Shown here piece after piece: positions 26,641 to 35,812 of a stretch of DNA of 64,000 nt; the first letter of the stretch is position 1, and the number at the start of each line of letters is the position of its first letter. Source of the DNA: Paraburkholderia elongata (GTDB lineage: Bacteria > Pseudomonadota > Gammaproteobacteria > Burkholderiales > Burkholderiaceae); NCBI RefSeq assembly GCF_013177735.1, contig NZ_WOEZ01000245.1:1-64000 (forward strand), written 5' to 3'. Below the pieces are notes generated by a model. The model worked only from the letters and a program-made list of their open reading frames with translations. It was not told the DNA's origin and did no database searches. Position numbers and translations under genes: made by a program.

Positions 26641-27870
26641 TTATTGCGAAGCCGCGCCCGGTGCCGCCGCATTGCCGCTGGCGTTCGCCGCGTCGCTCGC
26701 TTCCATCTGCGCTTTGACCCGCTGGCCCAATTGATAAACCGCGAGTGCATAGAAGAAACTGCGGTTATAGCGCGTCAACACGTAGAAGTTCTTCAAGCCC
26801 AGCATGTACTCGGTACCACGCCCCGGCGACGGCAGATCCACTACCAACACCGGCGTGCCGGCTTCCGACGCGATATCGACGCCCGGCTCGTTCAACAGCA
26901 GTCCGGCACGGAGCAATTGGTCCAGCGGCCAATGCGGCTCCGGCTTACCGTCGGCGGCCGCTTGCGCTACGCCCAGGCTGCCGGCGTCCATGCCGAGCTT
27001 CCACACCACCGGCCGGCCGTTTTCCCAGCCGTTCTGGCGCAGATAATTCGCCACGCTGCCGATCGCATCCGCCTCGCTCGTGCGCAGATCGATCTGCTTG
27101 TTGCCGTCGTAGCTCACCGCGTATTGCACGATGCTGCTCGGCAGGAACTGCGGAATCCCGATCGCGCCGGTGTAGGAGCCGAGCACGGTGGTCGGATCGA
27201 TTTGCGAATCGCGCGTCCACACCAGATAGTCTTCGAGATTCTTGCGGAAGGTCGCCTGGCGATCCGCGCGATTGGCAGTATTCGGATAGTCGAAGCTGAG
27301 CGTGGTCAGCGCGTCGAGCACGCGGAAGTTGCCCATGAAGCGCCCGTAGATCGTCTCCACGCCAATGATGCCGACGATCACTTCCGGCGGCACGCCGAAC
27401 TCTTCATAGGCGCGCTGCAGCGTGGCCTGGTTGGCGCGCCAGAAACGCACGCCTGCGTTGATGCGCACCTGGTCGAGAAAGCGCGACTGATACACGCGCC
27501 AGTTCTTGATCGTCGGCGAGGGCGACGGCGTGACGAGCTTGACCGCCGTGGCCGAATAGCTCACGCGCGCGAAGAGGGCGTGCAATGCGGCTTCGTCGAA
27601 GTCATAGCGCGCGGACATGTCGCTGATGAACGCGTCTACGTTCGGATTGTTCGCGTAGCGCTGCGGAATGATCTCTTCTTCGAAGGTTTGCCCTTGCGGC
27701 GTTGCTGGTTGCGGTTGGCTTTGCGCGAGCAGCAGCGGCGGCTTTTTCGCGGCGCTTTGCGCCATCGCCGGACTGGTTGCCATGAACATGCACGATGCGA
27801 CGGACAGTGCGGCGGCTACGGTTTTCATGCGTAGCCGGTTTCGTGCAGACAGAGCAAGCTTGACGGTCAT
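26641..27870 (-). CDS. mltB: Lytic murein transglycosylase B
   Basis: This 409-residue SLT/MltB-type transglycosylase cleaves peptidoglycan to 1,6-anhydromuropeptides. The catalytic glutamate is in GIIGVETIYGRFMGN; TGAIGIPQFLPSS is the second signature. An N-terminal signal peptide ends SPAMAQ, and a cysteine in ASCMFMAT lies within the hydrophobic segment, so a lipoprotein form cannot be excluded. A second ATG at 27828 would give a more usual signal peptide. Confidence 0.92.
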   Translation of the reverse strand: MTVKLALSARNRLRMKTVAAALSVASCMFMATSPAMAQSAAKKPPLLLAQSQPQPATPQGQTFEEEIIPQRYANNPNVDAFISDMSARYDFDEAALHALFARVSYSATAVKLVTPSPSPTIKNWRVYQSRFLDQVRINAGVRFWRANQATLQRAYEEFGVPPEVIVGIIGVETIYGRFMGNFRVLDALTTLSFDYPNTANRADRQATFRKNLEDYLVWTRDSQIDPTTVLGSYTGAIGIPQFLPSSIVQYAVSYDGNKQIDLRTSEADAIGSVANYLRQNGWENGRPVVWKLGMDAGSLGVAQAAADGKPEPHWPLDQLLRAGLLLNEPGVDIASEAGTPVLVVDLPSPGRGTEYMLGLKNFYVLTRYNRSFFYALAVYQLGQRVKAQMEASDAANASGNAAAPGAASQ

Positions 27871-28071
27871 AGTGAGCTAGGGGCGCAGTGCGAAAGAGAC
27901 AGGGGAAAACGGATCGGGGCAGTATACCCGACGCCTTCTGCAAATCTGTGCCCAGCGCGTCACAGTCGCATGGTGTGGTAACTTGGCAAATGTTGGTGCG
28001 CCCAGTGTGCGCGCCCATGGACGGAGACACGCCGCGCGCGCTTTGAAAGCGCCGCGCCGCAGACGAGAATC

Positions 28072-28995
28072 ATGGCAACAGCCTTTTATTCCCACGCCGA
28101 TTGTTTGCTGCACGATATGGGGCAATGGCATCCCGAATGCCCGGCTCGCCTGCAGGCAATCGAAGATCAATTGATCGCGAGCCGCATCGACTCGCTGATC
28201 GAGCGCGAATCGCCGCCGCTCGCCGATGAAGCCGCGTTGTTGCGCGTGCATACGCAAGCCCACGTCGATTACATCCGCAGCCGTTCGCCTGCGGAGGGTC
28301 TCGCCGAAATCGATCCCGACACGTCGATGAACCCGCACACCTTGCAGGCCGCGTTGCGCGCAGCCGGCGCCGCGGTGGCCGCGACCGACGCCGTGATCGA
28401 AGGCCGCTATGACAACGCTTTCTGCAGCGTGCGCCCGCCTGGTCACCATGCGGAGCCGGCACGCGCGATGGGTTTCTGTTTTTTCAACAACGTGGCGATC
28501 GCCGCGCGTCATGCGCTCGAGGTGCACGGCATGCAGCGCGTGGCGATCGTCGACTTCGACGTCCATCACGGTAACGGCACCGAAGCAGCCTTTTCGGGCG
28601 ATTCGCGCGTGCTGATGTGCAGCATCTTCCAGCATCCGTTCTATCCGTTCACCGGCGCCGACAATCAGGCGCCCAACATGTGCAACGTGCCGATGCCGGC
28701 GCGCTCGAAAGGCATGGCGGTACGCGAGGCGGTGGACATGCTGTGGCTGCCGCGCCTGCATGATTTCAAGCCGGAAATGATCTTCATCTCGGCCGGATTC
28801 GACGCGCATCGCGAAGACGATCTCGGCAACATGGGTCTCGTCGAAGACGACTACGCTTGGATCACCGATCAGGTGCGCGAGATCGCGAAGCGCTATGCGC
28901 GTGGGCGGATCGTCAGTTGTCTTGAAGGCGGGTACAACTTGTCGGCGCTTGGGCGTAGCGTGGTCGCGCACGTGCGCTCGCTGGCCGGAATCTGA
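28072..28995 (+). CDS. Histone deacetylase family protein (acetoin utilisation/acetylpolyamine deacetylase type)
   Basis: This 307-residue class II-type zinc deacetylase has the active-site pairs RPPGHHAE and the zinc site DFDVHHGNGT, plus SAGFDAHREDDLGNMGL. Bacterial members remove acetyl groups from small molecules such as acetylpolyamines or from proteins; the substrate here is unknown. It is followed 63 bp later by a crotonase and is divergent from mltB. Confidence 0.93.
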   Translation: MATAFYSHADCLLHDMGQWHPECPARLQAIEDQLIASRIDSLIERESPPLADEAALLRVHTQAHVDYIRSRSPAEGLAEIDPDTSMNPHTLQAALRAAGAAVAATDAVIEGRYDNAFCSVRPPGHHAEPARAMGFCFFNNVAIAARHALEVHGMQRVAIVDFDVHHGNGTEAAFSGDSRVLMCSIFQHPFYPFTGADNQAPNMCNVPMPARSKGMAVREAVDMLWLPRLHDFKPEMIFISAGFDAHREDDLGNMGLVEDDYAWITDQVREIAKRYARGRIVSCLEGGYNLSALGRSVVAHVRSLAGI

Positions 28996-29058
28996 GCTGC
29001 CACGCCACAAGCTCCGCGCGAACGTCGCGAACCGTATGAATTCAACGAGGAGCGAGCC

Positions 29059-29859
29059 ATGAATGCCGAGGTGCGTAGTGCTTCGCTGGTCGAAATCGAA
29101 CACGACGCGTACGGCGTGCCGGGCGTCGTCCGATTGACAATGAACCGGCCCGATGCCTTCAACGCGCTCTCCGAAGCCCTGCTCGACGAATTGCAGTCGA
29201 CGCTGACGGCGCTGGCGGAGTCCAACGCGCGGGTGGTGGTGATCGCCGGCGCCGGCCGTGCTTTCTGCGCGGGGCACGATCTGAAGGAAATGCGCGCGGC
29301 GCCGTCGCTGGCTTACTACCATGCCCTGTTCGCGCGCTGCACGAAACTGATGTTGACGATCCAGCGCTTGCCGCAACCGGTGATCGCGCGAGTGCACGGC
29401 ATCGCCACGGCGGCCGGCTGTCAACTGGTCGCGATGTGCGATCTGGCAGTCGCTGCCGATACCGCGCGCTTTGCCGTCTCGGGTGTCAACCTGGGTCTTT
29501 TCTGCGCGACGCCTTCGGTGCCGCTGTCGCGCAATCTGTCGCGTAAGGCGGCGCTCGAAATGCTGCTCACCGGCGATTTCATCGACGCCGTGCAGGCGAA
29601 ACAGCAAGGCCTCGTGAATCGCGTGGTTCCGGCAGATGCGCTCGACGCAGAGGTCGCGCGGCTCGCGAAAAGCATCTGCGCGAAACCCGTCGAAGCGGTG
29701 AGCGCCGGCAAAGGCCTTTTCTATCGCCAGCTCGAAATGGGCATCGAAGCGGCGTATCAGCTGGCCGGCCAGACCATGGCTTGCAACATGATGGACGACT
29801 CCGCGCTCGAAGGCGTGCAGGCGTTTATCGACAAACGACCACCCGACTGGAAGCGCTAG
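29059..29859 (+). CDS. Enoyl-CoA hydratase/isomerase family protein
   Basis: This crotonase-fold protein of 266 residues has oxyanion-hole segments GAGRAFCAGHDLKEM and HGIATAAGCQLVAMCDLAVA. One of the two catalytic glutamates of classical hydratases appears replaced (the stretch after LAVAADTARF lacks the usual Glu pair), so the exact reaction is uncertain. A GAGGAGCGAGCC ribosome binding site precedes the ATG at 29059. Confidence 0.9.
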   Translation: MNAEVRSASLVEIEHDAYGVPGVVRLTMNRPDAFNALSEALLDELQSTLTALAESNARVVVIAGAGRAFCAGHDLKEMRAAPSLAYYHALFARCTKLMLTIQRLPQPVIARVHGIATAAGCQLVAMCDLAVAADTARFAVSGVNLGLFCATPSVPLSRNLSRKAALEMLLTGDFIDAVQAKQQGLVNRVVPADALDAEVARLAKSICAKPVEAVSAGKGLFYRQLEMGIEAAYQLAGQTMACNMMDDSALEGVQAFIDKRPPDWKR

Positions 29860-29936
29860 CCGGGCCGTTCCTGGCTGCGGGCCGGCTTCTGTACTCAGGC
29901 GTGCGGAAGCCGGAACTAGTACATGCTGTCCGGCGC

Positions 29937-30851
29937 TCAGGCTTTGGGCAAGCGTTTCTCGATCCAGTCGATCAACGCGCCGATCACCCGATCCCGGTCG
30001 AGATCGTTCATCGTCTCGTGATAGCTGTCTTCGTGCATCGTGAGCGTTTTGTCGGGCGAACCCGCATGCGCGCCGAAATCGCGGCTGCCTTCGGGTTCGG
30101 TCAGTTTGTCGGCGGTGCCGTGATACACCAACAGCGGCACGCGCAAGCCCGCACGGCCGCGTTCGATGCGCACCATCGCCAGCAACAACTCCGCGCCCGT
30201 ACGCGCCGGAATCGCGCCGTGATGAACCAGTGGATCGTTGCGATTGGCGTTCACCACGGGCTGAAGCCGCGACAGCAAAGCCGCGTCGATTTTCATCGCC
30301 GGGAAGGTCGGCCAGATGCGGCTGATCACCTGGCTCACCTTGAGCATCCAGCGCGGCACATCGCGGCCCGGCGCGAGCGCGGGGCTCGACAGGATCAGAC
30401 CGCTCAGCCGACGCCCGCTCGCCTCGAGCCGTTCGATCGCATAGAGCGCCGCGACCGCGCCGCCCATGCTATGGCCCATCAGAAATAGTGGTGCGCAACT
30501 GGTCGCCGCTTCATGGAGCAAGGCCTGAGCGTCGAGCAGATAGTCGTCAAAGCGCTTCACCCACACGCGTTTGCCCGGCGCATGCCCATGTCCGCGCAAA
30601 TCGATGGCGACGAGTTCAATGCCTGCCGAGTTCAGCCGATCCGCCAGCGCCGCGTAACGCCCCGCGTGCTCCGCGAGCCCGTGCACCAGCGCGACCGTGC
30701 CGCGCAGTTGCGTCGTAGCGGGCCAGCGATACAACGGCAGTTCGGTGCCGTCGTTCGTCGTGACCGTCGAGCGCAACGCTTCACCGGCTTTCCGGGCGTT
30801 CGCAGGGGCGGCCGCTGCGGGACGCACATTGCCGGGTCGAGTTGTTTCCAT
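29937..30851 (-). CDS. Alpha/beta hydrolase, monoacylglycerol lipase-like
   Basis: This 304-residue serine hydrolase has the nucleophile elbow FLMGHSMGGAVAAL, an oxyanion HGLAEHAGRYAAL and the IDLRGHGHAPGKRVW segment typical of monoacylglycerol lipase / lysophospholipase families. The C-terminal histidine lies in MHEDSYHETMND. No signal peptide, so probably cytoplasmic. Convergent with the crotonase, 77 bp apart. Confidence 0.9.
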   Translation of the reverse strand: METTRPGNVRPAAAAPANARKAGEALRSTVTTNDGTELPLYRWPATTQLRGTVALVHGLAEHAGRYAALADRLNSAGIELVAIDLRGHGHAPGKRVWVKRFDDYLLDAQALLHEAATSCAPLFLMGHSMGGAVAALYAIERLEASGRRLSGLILSSPALAPGRDVPRWMLKVSQVISRIWPTFPAMKIDAALLSRLQPVVNANRNDPLVHHGAIPARTGAELLLAMVRIERGRAGLRVPLLVYHGTADKLTEPEGSRDFGAHAGSPDKTLTMHEDSYHETMNDLDRDRVIGALIDWIEKRLPKA

Positions 30852-31102
30852 GGCTGCCGTTTATCCTGAACGTGTTCGAATTCTGATTCGCCCGATCATA
30901 GTCGCAGCGGGCGCGCACGCGCGAGCATCTCGCGCCGGGCACGCCTCTAATGCCTTGTGGTTATGAAAAGATCGTAATTGATTATTAAAGGGAATGACGA
31001 CGCTGCGGTAGAATTGCGGGCTCAAATCCCAATAAAAGCAACGGCGGCCGCTTGTCGGGAGCGCACAACGCTCGTTGGCAAACTCCGCCGTTTCGTTTTT
31101 CC

Positions 31103-32137
31103 ATGATCGAAATACGCAATATCTCTCAGCGGTTCGCCGGACCCCGGGGCTGGGTCGAGGCGCTGCACAACGTCAATCTGTCGATTCCGGCGGGTGAGGT
31201 GTTCGGCATCATCGGCCGCAGCGGCGCGGGCAAGAGCACGCTCGTGCGCACCCTCAACCTGCTGACGCGCCCGAGCGAAGGCAACATCATCGTCAACGGC
31301 CGCGATCTGACGACGCTGCCCGCCGCGCAATTGCGCGAGGCGCGTCGCGAAATCGGCATGATCTTCCAGCACTTCAATCTGCTGTCGTCGCGCACTGTGT
31401 ACGAGAACGTGGCGTTGCCGCTCGAACTCGCCGGCATGAAGCGCGACGAGATCGAGGCGAACGTGCTGCCGCTGCTCGAACTGGTCGGCCTGTCGGCGCA
31501 GAAGGATCGTTATCCGGCGCAGATCAGCGGCGGACAGAAGCAGCGCGTCGGCATAGCGCGTGCATTGGCGAGCAAGCCGAAGGTGCTGCTCTCCGACGAA
31601 GCGACTTCGGCGCTCGATCCTGAAACCACACGCGCGATCCTCGACCTGCTCAAGCGTATCAATCGCGAACTGAACCTGACGATCGTGCTGATCACGCATC
31701 AGATGGACGTGATCAAGCAGGTCTGCGACCGCGTCGCGGTGCTGGATGCGGGCCGTGTGGTCGAAGAGGGCAAGGTCATCGATGTGTTCCTGCAACCGCA
31801 TCATGAAGTCACGCGCGCGCTGATCGGCGACGTGATCGCGCAGGAACTGCCGCCCGCGATGAAGGCGCGCGTGGCCGAACGCCTGAAGACCGGTAGCGGC
31901 CATTTGCTGCGCCTCGCGTTCACCGGCTCGGGTGTCGATCAGCCGATCCTGTCGGAAACGATTCGCCGCTACGAACTCGACTTCAACATCCTGCATGGCC
32001 AGATCGACGAGATCCAGGGGCAGGCGTTCGGCTCGCTTGCGGTACTCGCGGGCGGCGAACCGGCGAAGGTGGCAGAGGCGCTGACGTATCTGCGCGAACA
32101 GGGTGTGGTGGTCGAGGAGCTGTCGTATGTTGAGTGA
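31103..32137 (+). CDS. metN: Methionine ABC transporter ATP-binding protein
   Basis: The 344-residue ATPase of the D/L-methionine importer. Walker A GRSGAGKST, signature ISGGQKQRVGIARALAS, Walker B LLSDEATSALDP, and a C-terminal NIL regulatory domain that binds methionine in the family. The frame is open from 31052, but the family start MIEIRNISQRF gives the ATG at 31103. It overlaps metI by 11 bp. Confidence 0.95.
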   Translation: MIEIRNISQRFAGPRGWVEALHNVNLSIPAGEVFGIIGRSGAGKSTLVRTLNLLTRPSEGNIIVNGRDLTTLPAAQLREARREIGMIFQHFNLLSSRTVYENVALPLELAGMKRDEIEANVLPLLELVGLSAQKDRYPAQISGGQKQRVGIARALASKPKVLLSDEATSALDPETTRAILDLLKRINRELNLTIVLITHQMDVIKQVCDRVAVLDAGRVVEEGKVIDVFLQPHHEVTRALIGDVIAQELPPAMKARVAERLKTGSGHLLRLAFTGSGVDQPILSETIRRYELDFNILHGQIDEIQGQAFGSLAVLAGGEPAKVAEALTYLREQGVVVEELSYVE

Positions 32138-32780
32138 AATGTTCGATATGTTCGTCCAGTCGTTCTGGGAAACGCTCGTGATGGTGGGCATCTCCGGACT
32201 GGTCGGCGCAGCGGTCGGTTTGCCGCTCGGCGTGCTGCTGTATCTGACGGACCGTCAGGGCGTGCTGCAGAACATCGCGGTGAATCGCGTGATGGGCGTG
32301 ATCGTCAACGCGGTGCGCTCGACGCCGTTCATCATTTTGCTGGTCGCGGTGATTCCGTTCACGCGCCTCGTGGTGGGTTCGTCGATCGGCACGGCTGCGG
32401 CCGTGGTGCCGCTGACGATCGCCGCGGCGCCGTTTATCGCGCGTCTGGTCGAAACCGCGCTGCGTGAAGTCGATCGCGGTCTGATCGAAGCGGCGCAGGC
32501 CATGGGCGCGACCACCAGTCAGATCGTCTTCAAGGTGCTGTTGCCGGAGTCGCTGCCAGGCGTAGTCGCCGGATTGACGATTACCTTCGTGTCGCTGGTC
32601 GGCTATTCGGCGATGGCCGGCGCGATCGGTGGCGGCGGGCTCGGCGATCTGGGCATTCGTTACGGGTATCAGCGTTTCCTGCCGGAAGTGATGGTGACGG
32701 TCGTGGTGATCCTGATCGTCTTCGTGCAACTGGTGCAGTCGTTCGGGGATTGGCTCGTGCGTCGGTTGAGCCATAAGTAA
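32127..32780 (+). CDS. metI: Methionine ABC transporter permease
   Basis: This 217-residue inner membrane permease has about five transmembrane segments and the coupling-loop motif EAAQAMGATTSQIVFKVLLP. A GAGGAG ribosome binding site precedes the ATG at 32127, which lies within the end of metN. Partners are metN and metQ. Confidence 0.95.
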   Translation: MLSEMFDMFVQSFWETLVMVGISGLVGAAVGLPLGVLLYLTDRQGVLQNIAVNRVMGVIVNAVRSTPFIILLVAVIPFTRLVVGSSIGTAAAVVPLTIAAAPFIARLVETALREVDRGLIEAAQAMGATTSQIVFKVLLPESLPGVVAGLTITFVSLVGYSAMAGAIGGGGLGDLGIRYGYQRFLPEVMVTVVVILIVFVQLVQSFGDWLVRRLSHK

Positions 32781-32846
32781 ACAAGCGGTAAACAAGGGTC
32801 ATCGGAACCCGCCAAACAGAATCGATAGATTCGGAAAAGGTCCATC

Positions 32847-33647
32847 ATGCAACGTCGTTTCATTCTCAAGCTGGCCGCCACGCTCGGCGCCGCTTCGCTG
32901 TTCGCTGCCGCCACCGTGGCTCACGCTGAAGACACGATCAAGGTCGGCGTTACCGGCGGCCCGCACGCGCAGATCATGGAAGTCGTGAAGACGGTCGCGG
33001 CAAAGAACGGTCTGAACATCAAGATCGTCGAGTTCTCCGACTACGTGCAGCCGAACGCGGCGCTCGCCGGCGGCGACCTGGACGCGAACAGCTACCAGCA
33101 TGACCCGTACTTGCAGGCACAGGTGAAGGACCGCGGCTACAAGCTGATCCGCATCGCCGACACGGTTACGTACCCGATGGGCATCTACTCGAAGAAAGTG
33201 AAGACGCTGGCGGAATTGCAGCCGGGCGCGAAGATCGCGGTGCCGAACGATCCGACCAATGGTGGCCGGGCACTCCTGTTGCTGCAGAAGCAGGGTCTGT
33301 TGAAGCTGCGCGCGGACGCGGGTCTGAAGGCGACGCCGCTCGATATCGTCGACAACCCGAAGAAGCTGAAGGTCGTCGAACTCGACGCCGCGCAAATCCC
33401 GCGTTCGCTGAGCGACGTGGACGCCGCCGCGATCAATACGAACTTTGCGATGGAAGCGGGGCTGAAGCCCAAGCAGGACACCATCGCGATCGAAGACCCG
33501 AAGGGGCCGTACGTGAACATCATCGCAATCCGCGAAGCTGACAAAAACAAGCCGTGGGTTGCGAAGCTGGTCGCGGCGTATCATTCGCCGGAAGTGAAGC
33601 AGTTCGTCGAGAGCAAGTTCGGCGGGGCGGTGATCACCGCCTGGTGA
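32847..33647 (+). CDS. metQ: Methionine-binding protein MetQ (NlpA family)
   Basis: This 266-residue NlpA-family substrate-binding protein has a signal peptide ending VAHAED. No lipobox cysteine is present, unlike the E. coli lipoprotein, so it is probably soluble in the periplasm. Core motifs VGVTGGPHAQIMEVVK and DANSYQHDPYL are typical. It closes the metNIQ operon and is followed by a terminator. Confidence 0.93.
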   Translation: MQRRFILKLAATLGAASLFAAATVAHAEDTIKVGVTGGPHAQIMEVVKTVAAKNGLNIKIVEFSDYVQPNAALAGGDLDANSYQHDPYLQAQVKDRGYKLIRIADTVTYPMGIYSKKVKTLAELQPGAKIAVPNDPTNGGRALLLLQKQGLLKLRADAGLKATPLDIVDNPKKLKVVELDAAQIPRSLSDVDAAAINTNFAMEAGLKPKQDTIAIEDPKGPYVNIIAIREADKNKPWVAKLVAAYHSPEVKQFVESKFGGAVITAW

Positions 33648-33732
33648 TCTGACGGCCGGTTTTTCGACCGTTTTCCCCGACTGTTGGCATAGCAAGACAA
33701 GACGGCAATGCAAAATTAGAGTCGTAAGTCTT

Positions 33733-33759
33733 AACCCGGGGTTGTCACCCGGGTTTTTT
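33733..33759 (+). terminator. Rho-independent terminator of metNIQ
   Basis: AACCCGGG and CCCGGGTT with a 7-nt loop are followed by TTTTTT. Confidence 0.93.
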
Positions 33760-33772
33760 CGAGATTAAAATA

Positions 33773-33784
33773 GAACGATCGTTC
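33773..33784. promoter_or_regulatory. Perfect 12-bp palindrome upstream of etfB, candidate TetR-type operator
   Basis: GAACGATCGTTC is a perfect palindrome 128 bp before etfB. Symmetric GAACG...CGTTC sites are typical of TetR-family regulators of acyl-CoA and flavoprotein genes. The site is seen, its function is inference. Confidence 0.45.
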
Positions 33785-33865
33785 GTTATTGCCGTCACGC
33801 CGCTGAGGAGCGATATCCTCCTGCTAGAGCGCCCGCGACACGCGCTGCCGCGAAAGGGCAGTCGC

Positions 33866-33871
33866 TATAAT
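33866..33871 (+). promoter_or_regulatory. Probable -10 box of the etfBA promoter
   Basis: A consensus TATAAT lies 41 bp before the etfB ATG. The -35 region is weak, suggesting activator help or another element. Confidence 0.45.
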
Positions 33872-33911
33872 GTTCGTTGGGTTGACGTATTCGTAACTTT
33901 GGAGCGTGTGC

Positions 33912-34661
33912 ATGAAAATCCTGGTGCCAGTCAAGAGAGTGGTCGATTACAACGTGAAAGTTCGAGTCAAATCGGACGGCACGGGCGTCGACATCGCGAA
34001 CGTGAAGATGTCGATGAATCCGTTCGACGAAATCGCGGTTGAAGAAGCAGTTCGTCTGAGGGAAGCGGGCGTGGCGACTGAAGTGATCGCCGTGTCGGCG
34101 GGCGTGACGCAATCGCAGGAAACGCTGCGCACGGCGCTGGCAATTGGCGCGGACCGCGCGATCCTGATCGAGTCGGGCGAAGAGCTGCAGCCGCTGGCCG
34201 TGGCCAAGCTGCTGAAGGCGCTGGTCGACAAGGAACAGCCGCAGCTGATCATCCTCGGCAAGCAGGCCATCGACGACGATTCGAACCAGACCGGCCAGAT
34301 GCTGGCTGCGCTGGCTAACCTGCCGCAAGCCACGTTTGCATCGAAGGTTGTAGTAGCAGACGGTAAAGCTACCGTTTCGCGCGAAGTGGACGGCGGCGCC
34401 GAAACGCTGTCGCTGACCTTGCCCGCAGTCGTCACGACCGACCTGCGCCTGAACGAGCCGCGCTACGTGACGTTGCCGAACATCATGAAGGCGAAGAAGA
34501 AGCCGCTGGAAGTCATCAAGCCGGAAGATCTCGGCGTTGATGTGACGCCGCGCCTGAAGACGCTGAAGGTTGTCGAGCCGCCGAAGCGCTCCGCCGGTGT
34601 GATGGTGCCGGATGTGAAGACGCTGGTCGAAAAGCTGAAGACCGAAGCCAAGGTGCTGTAA
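33912..34661 (+). CDS. etfB: Electron transfer flavoprotein beta subunit
   Basis: This 249-residue subunit of the FAD/AMP-containing flavoprotein collects electrons from acyl-CoA dehydrogenases. Family start MKILVPVKRVVDYNVK; AMP-binding region ILGKQAIDDDSNQTGQMLA. A GGAG at 33901-33904 supports the ATG at 33912 rather than the in-frame GTG at 33906. etfA follows after 13 bp. Confidence 0.96.
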   Translation: MKILVPVKRVVDYNVKVRVKSDGTGVDIANVKMSMNPFDEIAVEEAVRLREAGVATEVIAVSAGVTQSQETLRTALAIGADRAILIESGEELQPLAVAKLLKALVDKEQPQLIILGKQAIDDDSNQTGQMLAALANLPQATFASKVVVADGKATVSREVDGGAETLSLTLPAVVTTDLRLNEPRYVTLPNIMKAKKKPLEVIKPEDLGVDVTPRLKTLKVVEPPKRSAGVMVPDVKTLVEKLKTEAKVL

Positions 34662-34674
34662 GGAGACGGATGAA

Positions 34675-35607
34675 ATGACGAATCTGGTAATTGCAGAACA
34701 CGACAACGCGTCGATCAAGGCCGCGACGCTGAATACGATTGCAGCCGCGCAAAAGATTGGTGGCGATATTCACGTGCTGGTGGCGGGTCACAACGCGCAA
34801 GCCGCAGCGGATGCCGCGGCGAAGATTGCAGGTGTTTCGAAGGTCCTGCTGGCCGACGCGCCGCAACTCGCAGCGGGCCTGGCAGAAAACGTCGAGGCGA
34901 CAGTGCTGAACATGTCGAAGAACTATTCGCACATTCTCGTGCCTGCTACTGCCTACGGCAAAAACATCGCGCCGCGCATCGCGGCGAAGCTCGACGTGGC
35001 GCAGATCAGTGACATCACCGCGGTGGTTTCCGCGGACACGTTCGAGCGCCCGATCTACGCAGGCAATGCGATCGCGACGGTGCAGTCGAGCGATGCGATC
35101 AGAGTGATGACGGTCCGGGCGACGGCCTTCGATGCGGTGTTGGCAGAGGGCGACAGTGCAGCGATCGAGAAGATCGAAGTGGCGGCCGACCGTGGCGTCT
35201 CGCAGTTCGTGAGCCGGGAAGTAACGAAGCTTGATCGTCCCGAGCTCAGGGGCGCGCAAACGATCGTGTCGGGCGGTCGGGGCCTCGGCAGCGGCGAGAA
35301 CTTCGCGCTCGTGCTCGAGCCCTTGGCGGACAAGCTCGGCGCGGCGCTCGGTGCCTCGCGCGCAGCGGTGGATGCGGGCTTTGTGCCGAACGACTATCAG
35401 GTGGGCCAGACGGGCAAGATCGTGGCACCGCAGCTGTATGTGGCAGTCGGGATCTCGGGGGCGATTCAGCACCTCGCGGGGATGAAGGACTCGAAGGTAA
35501 TCGTCGCGATCAATAAGGATCCTGAAGCACCGATTTTCAGCGTGGCCGACTATGGACTTGTCGGGGATCTGTTCACGTTGGTACCGGAGCTCGTCGCCGA
35601 GCTTTGA
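34675..35607 (+). CDS. etfA: Electron transfer flavoprotein alpha subunit
   Basis: The 310-residue FAD-binding partner of EtfB. C-terminal FAD signature includes SRAAVDAGFVPNDYQVGQTG and VAVGISGAIQHLAGMK, then AINKDPEAPIFSVADYG. It passes electrons to ETF-ubiquinone oxidoreductase. It is the last clear core gene before the accessory region. Confidence 0.96.
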   Translation: MTNLVIAEHDNASIKAATLNTIAAAQKIGGDIHVLVAGHNAQAAADAAAKIAGVSKVLLADAPQLAAGLAENVEATVLNMSKNYSHILVPATAYGKNIAPRIAAKLDVAQISDITAVVSADTFERPIYAGNAIATVQSSDAIRVMTVRATAFDAVLAEGDSAAIEKIEVAADRGVSQFVSREVTKLDRPELRGAQTIVSGGRGLGSGENFALVLEPLADKLGAALGASRAAVDAGFVPNDYQVGQTGKIVAPQLYVAVGISGAIQHLAGMKDSKVIVAINKDPEAPIFSVADYGLVGDLFTLVPELVAEL

Positions 35608-35812
35608 TGTCGGTGTCCGCTAAACCGGGTCAACACCACTTGTTCGGATACGTCAAAGCGTTTTATAACGACAATCGTCGTCGTTCGTCGCTCGAGTTTG
35701 CTTCACCGGTTCGGTACGGCAAGACCGGATCAAAGCCCAGCGAACGTAGGATGTAAAATCGGGTGGACTTGAGTTACCCGGTGTGCTGATCTGATCCGAC
35801 TCGGAGTAAATA

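Noticed and set aside
27877..29607. A 576-residue minus-strand frame
   Set aside because: It lies opposite the deacetylase and crotonase genes and shows the arginine/histidine-rich composition of a GC-rich shadow frame.
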